Made by a program: the position numbers and the translations under genes. The notes beneath the pieces were generated by a model, which saw nothing but the letters and a program-made list of their open reading frames with translations, had not been told where the DNA came from and ran no database searches. From contig NZ_JAAGPD010000033.1 of assembly GCF_017104565.1 (NCBI RefSeq), forward strand, positions 1 through 64,000: a stretch of 64,000 nt of DNA. The letters are read 5' to 3'. Below are positions 24,768 through 32,813 of the stretch, in pieces (within the stretch, counting starts at the first letter, position 1; each line of letters begins with the position of its first letter). Origin of the DNA: Paraburkholderia sp. Tr-20389 (GTDB taxonomy: Bacteria > Pseudomonadota > Gammaproteobacteria > Burkholderiales > Burkholderiaceae).

Positions 24768-26465
24768 ATGGTTAAACGTCGTCAGTTTCTTGGTATGGTC
24801 ACCGCGGTGGGCGGCAGCTATGTGCTGACTGCATGCGGCGGCGGTGGCGGCGGTTCGGGCGGCCAGGGCAATGCGAGCAGCGCCAGCGCGACGGGCAGCA
24901 GCGCGACGTCGGGCACAACGACCACGAACACGTCGACGACGCAAAACGGCAGAACGTCGTCGGCCGTTAACGGAGCGACGTCGACTACATCGAACGGCAC
25001 GACCTCGGGTTCGTCGACCGATCCGAACGCGGGCTCGAACAGCAGCACCATCGGGTCGCCGAGCGGCACGGAGGTGCCGCCCGCTGCGTCGATCACCGAC
25101 AATCAGGGTGCGCTCTGGACGCTCGTCAACGGTTCGGTTTATCGCAACGGCGTGGCAGCGGGAAACACCTATAACGTGACGCTGCTGCTGTGGTACGGCA
25201 ACGGCGTCTATCACCAGGGCACAGGCGGGCAGTTCTATGGATGGAACGGCACGACATGGCTCGCGTGCAACGATCCGCGTCTGGGCTGCACATCGGCGGA
25301 CGGCACGACCGTCCCGTCGGCGGCGTACATCATCGACAAGATGGGCGCGCTATGGACCGTGTCCAACGGCATGGTTCTTCGCAACAACGCCTATGTCGGC
25401 GTGACGTCGAATGTTTCGCTGCTGTTGTGGTACGGCGGAAAGGTCTGGTATCGCTCGACAGGCGGCCAGTTCTACGTGTGCACGGATCTCGATCAATGGC
25501 TGCCATGCAGCGATCCGCGTATCGCTGTAGCGGCGACGCGCGGCACGTTTCACGGTATCAACGGACACTACGATTACCGCTACACCGCGGCGCAGGTCGT
25601 GCAGATCATGCAGAACATGGGCTGCTCGACGTATCGCGTCGGCTGCACCGACGACCCCGTCCAACTCGGCGCCGTAACGCGGCTCGCGCAGGCATTTCAG
25701 GCGGCAGGGTTGACGCTGTTCGTGCTCGTCAACATCGGCGTGCGCGACGCGAACGGTACGGTGTTCGCAAGCGAATCGGCGGCGTACACCCGCGGCCAGG
25801 CATGTGGCGCGACCGTCGCCGCGGCGCTATCGCAGTACGGCGTCGTGATGTACGAATGCGGCAATGAGCTGACGCGCGACAGCGCGATCATTCTCGACTC
25901 GACCAATGCGGGTACGAAGGTCGCCGACTTCAGCAACGCGAACTGGCCCATCATGCGCGGCGTGATGCGCGGCATGATCGACGGCGTGAAGTCGGCGCAA
26001 GCGAACGCGAAGTGCGGCATCAACTTCTGCGTGGCCGATATCGGCGCCGCCGACGCGCTATGGGACGGCAAGCAGCCGGACGGCACGAGCGGCCATCCTA
26101 CCGTGCGATGGGATCTGACGACGTGGCACAACTACGAAGTCTACGGCGACATCTTCGATATCGGCACGGACGGTGCGGGTCCAGGGTTCGATCTTCCTAC
26201 CTATTGCAAGGCGCGTTATGGCGTGCCGTTTCTGCTGACCGAATGGAACACGGGGCCGGAGAAGAGCCAGTCGTATCGCGCGAATTACATCAGCACGAGC
26301 TACGCGACTTACTACCAGGCGAGAACGACGAAAAACATTCAGTCGGTGATGTACTACGTGCTCGATAGCGGCGACGCTACCTATGGCGTGATGATCGACG
26401 GCGTGACGTTGAACCTGCCATACAACGCGTTCGTGAGCTTCGTCGCGAGCCACCCCGATACTTAA
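24768..26465 (+). CDS. Tat-exported lipoprotein with tandem repeats and glycosidase-like domain (paralog A)
   Basis: A 565-residue protein. The N-terminus has the twin-arginine motif KRRQFLG and a lipobox LTAC, so it is probably a Tat-exported lipoprotein. Residues about 24-100 are a Gly then Ser/Thr/Asn-rich linker. Two tandem repeats of about 70 residues follow (104-172 and 178-252), each with ALWTxxNG, a LLLWY strand, a GGQFY turn and a final CxDPRx. Residues 258-565 look like a TIM-barrel glycoside hydrolase: Glu367 in YECGNELTRD is the likely acid/base and Glu492 in TEWNTGPE the likely nucleophile. It begins the polysaccharide locus and may trim or bind the exported polymer. Confidence 0.75.
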   Translation: MVKRRQFLGMVTAVGGSYVLTACGGGGGGSGGQGNASSASATGSSATSGTTTTNTSTTQNGRTSSAVNGATSTTSNGTTSGSSTDPNAGSNSSTIGSPSGTEVPPAASITDNQGALWTLVNGSVYRNGVAAGNTYNVTLLLWYGNGVYHQGTGGQFYGWNGTTWLACNDPRLGCTSADGTTVPSAAYIIDKMGALWTVSNGMVLRNNAYVGVTSNVSLLLWYGGKVWYRSTGGQFYVCTDLDQWLPCSDPRIAVAATRGTFHGINGHYDYRYTAAQVVQIMQNMGCSTYRVGCTDDPVQLGAVTRLAQAFQAAGLTLFVLVNIGVRDANGTVFASESAAYTRGQACGATVAAALSQYGVVMYECGNELTRDSAIILDSTNAGTKVADFSNANWPIMRGVMRGMIDGVKSAQANAKCGINFCVADIGAADALWDGKQPDGTSGHPTVRWDLTTWHNYEVYGDIFDIGTDGAGPGFDLPTYCKARYGVPFLLTEWNTGPEKSQSYRANYISTSYATYYQARTTKNIQSVMYYVLDSGDATYGVMIDGVTLNLPYNAFVSFVASHPDT

Positions 26466-26522
26466 GCAAGAGTTTCAGGCGAGTGCATTGCATTCGCATC
26501 GAGTAAAAATATTGCCGATTCA

Positions 26523-26546
26523 GCAAATTTCGCGCCGCGAATTTGC
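26523..26546. promoter_or_regulatory. Inverted repeat after lipoprotein gene A
   Basis: Arms GCAAATTTCGC (26523-26533) and GCGAATTTGC (26537-26546) pair with one bulged base and a 3-base loop. It lies 58 bases after the stop codon of the lipoprotein gene. It lacks a T run, so it may be a weak terminator or an operator. Confidence 0.4.
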
Positions 26547-26599
26547 ACGCGCTACACGACAATTTTTCAAAAAAGCGTCAGCGAATTTCCAGAACCTCC

Positions 26600-26629
26600 G
26601 AATCCATGCCATTTACCCATGTGGCATGG
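26600..26629. promoter_or_regulatory. 10-bp perfect inverted repeat before glycosyltransferase gene
   Basis: Perfect arms ATCCATGCCA (26600-26609) and TGGCATGGAT (26620-26629) with a 10-base loop, 118 bases before the chosen start at 26747. It may be an RNA hairpin in the leader or a binding site for a regulator such as the AraC-type proteins of the locus. Confidence 0.45.
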
Positions 26630-26667
26630 ATGCTGCTATTCCAATGCGCCACGCATTGAATGCCGAT

Positions 26668-26681
26668 TGCGAAGGCATGTC
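26668..26681 (+). repeat. 14-bp repeat TGCGAAGGCATGTC, copy 1
   Basis: An exact 14-base sequence that recurs at 28214-28227, upstream of the next gene. Here it lies 65 bases before the glycosyltransferase start at 26747. Confidence 0.45.
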
Positions 26682-26746
26682 TTGAGCAATGAGTGCAACG
26701 AGTCGAGGACGAGCGCCTCAACCACCTGTCAGCCCCGGAGGCGACG

Positions 26747-28138
26747 ATGTTCGACGCAGCGCTCCTGCGCAAAAGCTTCGCACCCACAATCAGGCAGACG
26801 AAACATTGTTCGTCCGGTTTGTCCGATCGCGGCGTCGGGGTCGTGCCGTGTGCGCTCGTCTACATCGAAACGGATAGTGCAGGAAGCCCCAACTGCACGA
26901 GCGTCGATCCGTTCTGCTACCTCGAACAGGCCATCACGCTGAACCGGAGTCTCAAGGCGGTGGGCCTGCCCACTCTAACCGTCGCAACGAATGTCGCCGC
27001 GCAGGTCGTGCGCTACCTGGAGAAGGTCGAGGCAGACGCGCGTCCGCATGTCATACAGTTATCGCCGTCGACACTGACGCTGTCGAAGATGACGCGCTTT
27101 TACAGCGCGCATTTCAAGCTCGACATGATGGAGCAGTTAGGCGCGACGCTGCGTGAAGGCGAGCTGCTCATGGTGCTCGATACCGATATGCTCGCGCTTC
27201 GCCCCGTCGATGAGGAACTGCTGCTGCGTTGTCAGACGATAGGCGTCGGCGCATTCGATATCTCCGATCAGGAGTTCTCGGCCTATGGCGACGCACGCGT
27301 CATCGCGGATCTGGAAACCGTGGCGGGCTCGCGTCTGCAGAACCCGAGATGGTTTGGCGGCGAGATCCTTCTCGCATCGGCAGGGTTCATCGCTGCGCTG
27401 GTGCCTCGCGCCCACGCCTGCTTTGAACGCTATACGCGCGTGATTCACGAACTGAATCACAACGGCGATGAAGCATTCATTTCCGCTGCACTGAATCTGC
27501 TTGCCGACGATGGATTTCCGATCATCGACCTCGGTGCGCATCGTGCAGTCGGGCGGCACTGGTCGGGAAATACGCACCGCGATCTTCGCTGGTTCAAAGG
27601 ATGTTCGCTGCTGCATCTGCCAGGCTGCAAGCGCTTGCTCGAACGTCAGGCGCGTCGTCCGGGGTTCAGCGCGGCGCACGTGTGGAGAAGTCTGGTTCTG
27701 AAGCACGAGATCAATCGGACCGTATGGCCGCTCAGGCGTTGGGTGCGTTCGCGCGTCCGGCCTCGCCTGCACCGACGTGTGGCGCAGGCCGCACGTGTCG
27801 ATGTGCTGGTTCTGGATCCCGATGCGGGCCGTTTGTCGCAACTGGTTTCCCGTTTGACTTCGCACGGCGTGTACGTGATGTCCGCGCTCACGACGGAAGA
27901 AGCGCGCAACGAGGCGCGGCGCCTCAATCCGCGTGTGATCGTGAGTTCGAGCCCGCGTGGCGTCGTCGATGCGGGCGATCTGCTCGAAGCCCTGGACGCT
28001 CAACATCGGCCTGTGATGATCGCTTTCTCGACCGACGACGCGCGTCTCGACTGGGCGCAATGGGACACATGGTTCCCGCGATCGGCGGATCTCTCAGACG
28101 TAGTGCAGGCCGTCACGCAGGCGCTTGGGTCACGCTAG
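26747..28138 (+). CDS. Glycosyltransferase fused to a receiver-like domain
   Basis: A 463-residue protein. Residues about 30-290 look like a nucleotide-sugar glycosyltransferase with the metal-binding DTD at 145-147 (MVLDTDMLALRP) and a GDEAFIS segment typical of GT8-like enzymes. After a basic linker rich in Arg (LRRWVRSRVRPRLHRR), residues about 350-463 resemble a response-regulator receiver: VDVLVLDPD at strand 1 and VIVSSS where the phospho-acceptor aspartate would be. The missing aspartate suggests a pseudo-receiver. GGAGG five bases before ATG 26747 supports this start over upstream GTG 26693. It lies between the polysaccharide lipoprotein and an AraC regulator. Confidence 0.65.
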   Translation: MFDAALLRKSFAPTIRQTKHCSSGLSDRGVGVVPCALVYIETDSAGSPNCTSVDPFCYLEQAITLNRSLKAVGLPTLTVATNVAAQVVRYLEKVEADARPHVIQLSPSTLTLSKMTRFYSAHFKLDMMEQLGATLREGELLMVLDTDMLALRPVDEELLLRCQTIGVGAFDISDQEFSAYGDARVIADLETVAGSRLQNPRWFGGEILLASAGFIAALVPRAHACFERYTRVIHELNHNGDEAFISAALNLLADDGFPIIDLGAHRAVGRHWSGNTHRDLRWFKGCSLLHLPGCKRLLERQARRPGFSAAHVWRSLVLKHEINRTVWPLRRWVRSRVRPRLHRRVAQAARVDVLVLDPDAGRLSQLVSRLTSHGVYVMSALTTEEARNEARRLNPRVIVSSSPRGVVDAGDLLEALDAQHRPVMIAFSTDDARLDWAQWDTWFPRSADLSDVVQAVTQALGSR

Positions 28139-28213
28139 CAGCACTTGCCCAGGGAGGTTTTCTGTCACAGCTTTAAGCAAAAGAGTTTAACGATCGTCTT
28201 AGTAGTCATTGCA

Positions 28214-28227
28214 TGCGAAGGCATGTC
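28214..28227 (+). repeat. 14-bp repeat TGCGAAGGCATGTC, copy 2
   Basis: Exact copy of 26668-26681, here 24 bases before the AraC-type regulator start at 28252. Both copies sit in leaders of consecutive genes of the locus. Confidence 0.45.
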
Positions 28228-28251
28228 ATTACAAAACACGCGGGAGCGACC

Positions 28252-29298
28252 ATGTTCGTCGAAAATAACTTGCAATGGATACCACACAAGCATTTCAGTG
28301 CGACTTCAGCCACACAACGAATCGCTTTCGTTCTCACCGACGCGTGTGATCTCCTCGGGATCGGCGCAATCGCGGAGGCTCTCGAATGCGCGTGTTCACT
28401 CGAGTCAAACGCGGCGGCGCGCAAGTACGAGATGCAGTTTCTGTCGGAAGGCGGCGGACACATCAAATGCGATCGATCGATGTTCGTCTCGACAGACGAG
28501 TTGCCTGACATCAGCGACACACGCTTCGCGCGCGTGTTCATCGCGGGCGGAACACATGCAAGAGAGGCATGCGATGCATCGCCGCTTGCCGCCTGGTTGC
28601 AGCAGGTGCGCGCACAGGGCACGCCCGTCAGGTTCCTCGCGGCGGGTGTCGATACGTCGAACCTTGGCGCGGTGATGGGCTCAGATGGCGGCGCGGGCGT
28701 GGCGAGCGGCTACGAGCAGGCGCGCCGGAGACGGGCGCAGTTGGGCAGCGCCGTCAAAGCGGCATTCGAAGTGATCCGCGCGGATTTCGGCGAGTCGATT
28801 GCGCACGAGGCATTGCGGCGTACCGCATTCGTCGATTCGAGCGAATGGCTTTCGCCGTCCGTCGACTCGGCGAATACGGTGGCGGACAGAATCCGCAACG
28901 CGGCACGCTGGCTTCAGGACAACTGTCACCGCTCGGTCAGTGTTGCCGACGCTGCCGAAGCGTGCGCGATGAGCCAGCGCACGCTGCTTCGCAACTTCCA
29001 GACGCACATGGGCGCGTCTCCTTCCGAGTATCTGCAGCGTGTGCGTCTCGAGCGCGCGTGCCAACTGCTGGCGGAGACGTCCCTGCCTGCGGACAAGGTG
29101 GCGCGGCGCGTGGGACTGACGAACGGCGACCGGTTGGGGAAGCTGTTTCGACGTTGCGTCGGCAAGTCTCCGACCGAATACCGCGCATGGACGCGGGGCA
29201 CGCCAGACACGATGGATACATGCGGCGACGCCGGCGGCAATGCCCAGCCGGAATATGCAATGGACGCGTGCGAAGAAGAAAAAGTTGCGATTGCGTAA
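28252..29298 (+). CDS. AraC-family regulator with DJ-1/PfpI-like N-terminal domain (1)
   Basis: A 348-residue GlxA-like regulator. Residues about 15-180 form a DJ-1/PfpI-like sensor (RIAFVLTDACDLLGIGAIAE; later FIAGGTHAREACDASPLAAW). The end contains a double helix-turn-helix: VADAAEACAMSQRTLLRNFQ, and LPADKVARRVGLTNGDRLGK followed by LFRRCVGKSPTEYRAW. The start at 28252 has GGGAG upstream. The protein is paralogous to the one at 32814-33866. The two flank lipoprotein gene B and the ATP-grasp gene, so control of the polysaccharide locus is likely (inference). Confidence 0.88.
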   Translation: MFVENNLQWIPHKHFSATSATQRIAFVLTDACDLLGIGAIAEALECACSLESNAAARKYEMQFLSEGGGHIKCDRSMFVSTDELPDISDTRFARVFIAGGTHAREACDASPLAAWLQQVRAQGTPVRFLAAGVDTSNLGAVMGSDGGAGVASGYEQARRRRAQLGSAVKAAFEVIRADFGESIAHEALRRTAFVDSSEWLSPSVDSANTVADRIRNAARWLQDNCHRSVSVADAAEACAMSQRTLLRNFQTHMGASPSEYLQRVRLERACQLLAETSLPADKVARRVGLTNGDRLGKLFRRCVGKSPTEYRAWTRGTPDTMDTCGDAGGNAQPEYAMDACEEEKVAIA

Positions 29299-30145
29299 TT
29301 CGAATTATCCTGGCTAATAAGAAATCAGAGCCAGTTCACTGCACGCGGCGTGCTCATTCGTAGCCGCCGCATAATCCCTCCGCGATTCGACCCTGATCCT
29401 GGTTTCGGTAATATTTCCAGGGTCGATACCGAAATAATATTCTCAATGTGACAAAAATTGCGTCATTCGATACGCATTGTGTCTTCGGTAATTATGTCGC
29501 GGACGGTAAAAGCTGCGCTACCGCTTTTCCATTCACCGATTTCCAATGCGGCAATACCCGCACTGCGCGAATCAATCAGGACGACAAAAATACCTCATAG
29601 GGTCAAATAGCCCGCCGCGCATGCGTAAGAATCGCTCATTGGAAATCGCAAAGGCGAATTTCCTTTCCGGAAAGTTTTAGTCGGAAGAATCCTGCTAATT
29701 GTCCGACATGTTTAATTTCCTGTGTAATTTGCCGTGTGTCTTGGGTATTATTTACCCCGATCGAACGGACGTATGCGAACATTTTGCCGAGCGTTTTTTT
29801 ACGGCGGAAGGTGAAACGTTTGCGCGATCCACGAGGATGGTTGGCAGTAGTGGCAATACGTGAGGGGAATCGTCTAAACACGCTGGCTTTCAGATGCAGC
29901 GCCGGGTCGGATGATCTACCTGCAGCCACGGGGACATTAGACGTTAGCGTCGCCGCCTGAAGTTGTATGCGCTAGCGGGCGGTTCATTCACTTTCTCCCT
30001 GTCTACAAACCGAGTCGTCAAGTGCCATTACCAGTAAGGATTACTGAGTAATGCGGACGCGCTCGCGCCGGCCTTTTGCCTCGAAATCCAGTGGTCATTC
30101 TTTGGACTTTTTTTCGAGAATTTCTCGACAGGGATACGTTTCGCC
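29299..30145. other. Long AT-richer gap upstream of lipoprotein glycosidase B
   Basis: An 847-base stretch with no convincing gene; a 97-codon frame on the minus strand has no coding look. It contains an inverted repeat TTTCGGTA (29403-29410) / TACCGAAA (29427-29434), a further CTTCGGTAATTAT at 29484-29496 in direct orientation, and the dyad next to the start of the lipoprotein gene. It is probably a regulatory region for the lipoprotein gene. Confidence 0.5.
30114..30128. promoter_or_regulatory. 15-bp dyad beside the lipoprotein B ribosome binding site
   Basis: A perfect inverted repeat TCGAGA-ATT-TCTCGA ending 17 bases before the ATG at 30146 and touching the AGGGA ribosome binding sequence. 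It could be a repressor site or an RNA hairpin that limits translation. Confidence 0.5.
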
Positions 30146-31696
30146 ATGAACAAACGACGTCAATTTCTAGGTGCTCTCACGGCCCTCGGTGGTAGCTATA
30201 TCCTCACCGCATGCGGTGGCGGCGGTTCCGATCTCACCGCCGGTGCGGGCGATGCCGTCGCCAAAGCGACCGCTCGCGCAGCGGCTTCCGCCAGCGGCAC
30301 GACGATTCCGTCGGCAACGTCGATCGTCGACAACTCGGGTAACACGTGGACCCTGTCGGGCGGATCGGTCTACAAGAACGGCGCGAAAGCCGGCAACACG
30401 TATAACGTTTCGCTCGTGCTGTTCATGAACGGCGTGATCTATCACCAGGGTTCGGGCGGTCAGTTCTATGGATGGAACGGCTCGGCCTGGAACGCGTGTA
30501 ACGACCCGCGTCTCGGCGGCACCTCGCCCGACGGCACGACGATTCCTTCCGCGTCGTACATCATCGACAAGACGGGCGCGATGTGGACGGTGGTCAGCGG
30601 TGTCATTTACCGCAACAACAAGACGGTGGGCAATACGTACAACGTGTCGCTGCTGCTCTGGTACGGCGGCAAGATCTGGCACAAGGGCACGGGCGGCCAG
30701 TTCTACGTGAACACCGACGTCGGCGGCTGGCTGCCTTGCAGCGACCCGCGTATCGCGACGGCGGCTACGGCAGGCATGTTCTACGGTATCAATGGCCATT
30801 ACGACTATACGTACACGCCGGCGCAGCTCGTGTCGATTCTGAAGGGCATGGGCTGCAAGAGTTACCGCGTGGGCTGTACCGACGATCCGAACCAGATCGC
30901 GGCGGTCACGAAGCTGGCGCAAGCATTCCAGTCGGCGGGCATTACGCTGCTGGTGCTGATCAACCAGGGCGTGTACGACTCGAATGGCAATGTCTTCACC
31001 AGCGAATCTGCCGCATACAACCGCGGGCAACAGGCTGCGATGACCATCGCCAACGCGCTCAAGGCGTACGGCGTGACGATCTACGAATGCGGTAACGAAT
31101 TGACGCGTCAGAACGCGACGATCCTCGACTTCACCAACGCGGGCACCAAGGCCGTCGACTTCAACAACACGAACTGGCCCGCCATGCGCGGCGTGATGCG
31201 CGGCATGATCGACGGCGTCAAGGCAGTTCAATCGACGGCGAAGTGCGGCATCAACTTCTGCGTCGCCGATATCGGCGCGGCGGACGCGCTGTGGGACGGC
31301 ATGCAGCCGGACGGTTCGGGCGGCCATCCGAAGGTGCGTTGGGACATCACGACGTGGCACAACTACGAGGTGTACGGCGATATCTTCAATATCGGTATCG
31401 ACGGTTCGGGCCCGGGCTTCGATCTGCCGACGTACTGCAAGGCCCGCTATGGCGTTCCGTTCATCATCACCGAATGGAACACCGGCCCGGAGAAGACGCA
31501 GGCTTATCGCGCAACCTACATCACGAGCACGCTCGGCAAGTACTATCAGGCGCGCAAGTCGCACAATATCCAGGCTGTGATGTATTACGTGCTCGATAGC
31601 GGCAACAACACGTACGGCGTGATGACCAACGGTACCGCGCTCAATCCGCCGTATAGCGCATTTACCAGCTTCGTGTCGGGTAACGCCGACAGCTGA
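30146..31696 (+). CDS. Tat-exported lipoprotein with tandem repeats and glycosidase-like domain (paralog B)
   Basis: A 516-residue paralog of the protein at 24768, closely similar along most of its length. It has the same KRRQFLG Tat motif and LTAC lipobox, the same two 70-residue repeats (about residues 52-203), and the same catalytic-like domain with Glu318 in YECGNELTRQ and Glu443 in TEWNTGPE. It lacks the Ser/Thr-rich linker of paralog A, which accounts for most of the length difference. Its promoter gap differs, so the two copies may be expressed under different conditions. A hairpin terminator follows. Confidence 0.75.
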   Translation: MNKRRQFLGALTALGGSYILTACGGGGSDLTAGAGDAVAKATARAAASASGTTIPSATSIVDNSGNTWTLSGGSVYKNGAKAGNTYNVSLVLFMNGVIYHQGSGGQFYGWNGSAWNACNDPRLGGTSPDGTTIPSASYIIDKTGAMWTVVSGVIYRNNKTVGNTYNVSLLLWYGGKIWHKGTGGQFYVNTDVGGWLPCSDPRIATAATAGMFYGINGHYDYTYTPAQLVSILKGMGCKSYRVGCTDDPNQIAAVTKLAQAFQSAGITLLVLINQGVYDSNGNVFTSESAAYNRGQQAAMTIANALKAYGVTIYECGNELTRQNATILDFTNAGTKAVDFNNTNWPAMRGVMRGMIDGVKAVQSTAKCGINFCVADIGAADALWDGMQPDGSGGHPKVRWDITTWHNYEVYGDIFNIGIDGSGPGFDLPTYCKARYGVPFIITEWNTGPEKTQAYRATYITSTLGKYYQARKSHNIQAVMYYVLDSGNNTYGVMTNGTALNPPYSAFTSFVSGNADS

Positions 31697-31731
31697 TCGC
31701 CAGCCGGTTCACCACGGCTGCATCTGAAAAC

Positions 31732-31770
31732 GCCAGCCCGTTCGCTCGCTTTACGAGCGAGCGGGCTGGC
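31732..31770. terminator. Hairpin terminator between convergent genes
   Basis: A 16-bp stem with one mismatch (GCCAGCCCGTTCGCTC against its complement) around a 7-base loop, between the end of lipoprotein gene B and the end of the ATP-grasp gene. It lies between convergent genes and could stop transcription from both sides. It has no long T run on either side. Confidence 0.65.
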
Positions 31771-31775
31771 GCATT

Positions 31776-32792
31776 TCACACCTCTGCTTCCACGCTCAGC
31801 AGTTTCCCCCATTCGTAATCGATGCTATCCGGCGTGAAGGGCAACACACCCGCGCCCGGCGTAAACGTCAATTCACCGAAGTACACGCGATTATCCGGCG
31901 CATAGAGATCGACGCGAACGTAGTCGAAGTCTTTGGCCATGATGCTCGCGGCCTTTAACACCGCCTCGAGATTCTCGGGCCGCGGCGGAGGAGTCGGACT
32001 GCGCGTGTACGGTCCGATCATCACATCCAGGCGCCGCCACTGTTCGTCGAACACGTCGCCATGCGTGTTGTGTCCGAACCGGTCGGTGATCAGCAGAATG
32101 TACATCAGTGGGTGTCCAGAGTGCCCGCCGAAGCAGTGAATCTTGAAGTCGGCCGGGATCTGTCCGTTTCGATCGAGCAGTAGTTCTTCGAAAAAGATGC
32201 GCGGCTTGATCCGCCGATAGTGGCGCTCCCGTGCGACCCAATAGAAAGACGTGGACAGCCACCGTTCAGCGAGTTCTTGCAATCGCTCGAATGTCGTCTC
32301 CGACTTGTCGCGCACGATCTCGACGAAAGTACTGCCGTGATTGGCTTTCATGACGAAAGCATTGGGCAGGCTGTTGAAGACCTCGCGCGTAAATGTCTCA
32401 GGCGCTGCGATCAACGGCACGACATGCGCCTCGCCGAGCTTGCTGGCAACATATTCCCGTACGGTGAGTTTATCGGTCAATCGTACATAGCGCGGATCGG
32501 GCCGAAGATTGCGTTGAAGGATCTTCTCGTTGAACGTGGCGGGGTTGAGAAGGCGCGGATAGCGTCCGATGCACTTGCGGTGCAGAAGGCTGAGAAAAAG
32601 CGTGTCGGGCAGCATCAGCTTGACCTTCTCTTTCATTCTCCTGATAGCGGACTGCGAAGGGACTGGCCCTCTCAAGACTGCATCCTCTGGCAATTCGTGA
32701 ACGGCGAGCTTTGCGAGAGGCGCAGTGACCTCTGCGCTCGCAATGGGTGCACGAACTTCCTCATCGGCCTGCGCATATTCCGTTGTTGGCAT
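31776..32792 (-). CDS. TupA-like ATP-grasp protein
   Basis: A 338-residue protein of the ATP-grasp TupA-like family, found with teichuronopeptide and surface polysaccharide genes. The signature N-terminal segment is NPATFNEKILQRNL followed by LTDKLTVREYVASKLG, and the ATP-grasp core includes NAFVMKANHGSTF, FFEELLLDRNGQIPADFKIH and YVRVDLYAPDNRVYFGELTF. Such proteins are thought to form an amide between an amino acid and a sugar acid or peptide, using ATP. It follows the second AraC gene on the same strand after 21 bases. It may decorate the polysaccharide. Confidence 0.82.
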   Translation of the reverse strand: MPTTEYAQADEEVRAPIASAEVTAPLAKLAVHELPEDAVLRGPVPSQSAIRRMKEKVKLMLPDTLFLSLLHRKCIGRYPRLLNPATFNEKILQRNLRPDPRYVRLTDKLTVREYVASKLGEAHVVPLIAAPETFTREVFNSLPNAFVMKANHGSTFVEIVRDKSETTFERLQELAERWLSTSFYWVARERHYRRIKPRIFFEELLLDRNGQIPADFKIHCFGGHSGHPLMYILLITDRFGHNTHGDVFDEQWRRLDVMIGPYTRSPTPPPRPENLEAVLKAASIMAKDFDYVRVDLYAPDNRVYFGELTFTPGAGVLPFTPDSIDYEWGKLLSVEAEV

Positions 32793-32813
32793 TGTTGCGC
32801 TCCAGACATCGTG

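Noticed and set aside
24838-25080. Gly and Ser/Thr-rich stretch of lipoprotein A as a possible sign of a repeat-containing surface adhesin
   Set aside because: The rest of the protein has lipobox, repeats and a hydrolase-like domain; the stretch is better explained as a linker.
29636-29929. 97-codon minus-strand frame in the gap before lipoprotein gene B
   Set aside because: It has no good ribosome site, no family pattern and covers AT-rich DNA with regulatory dyads.
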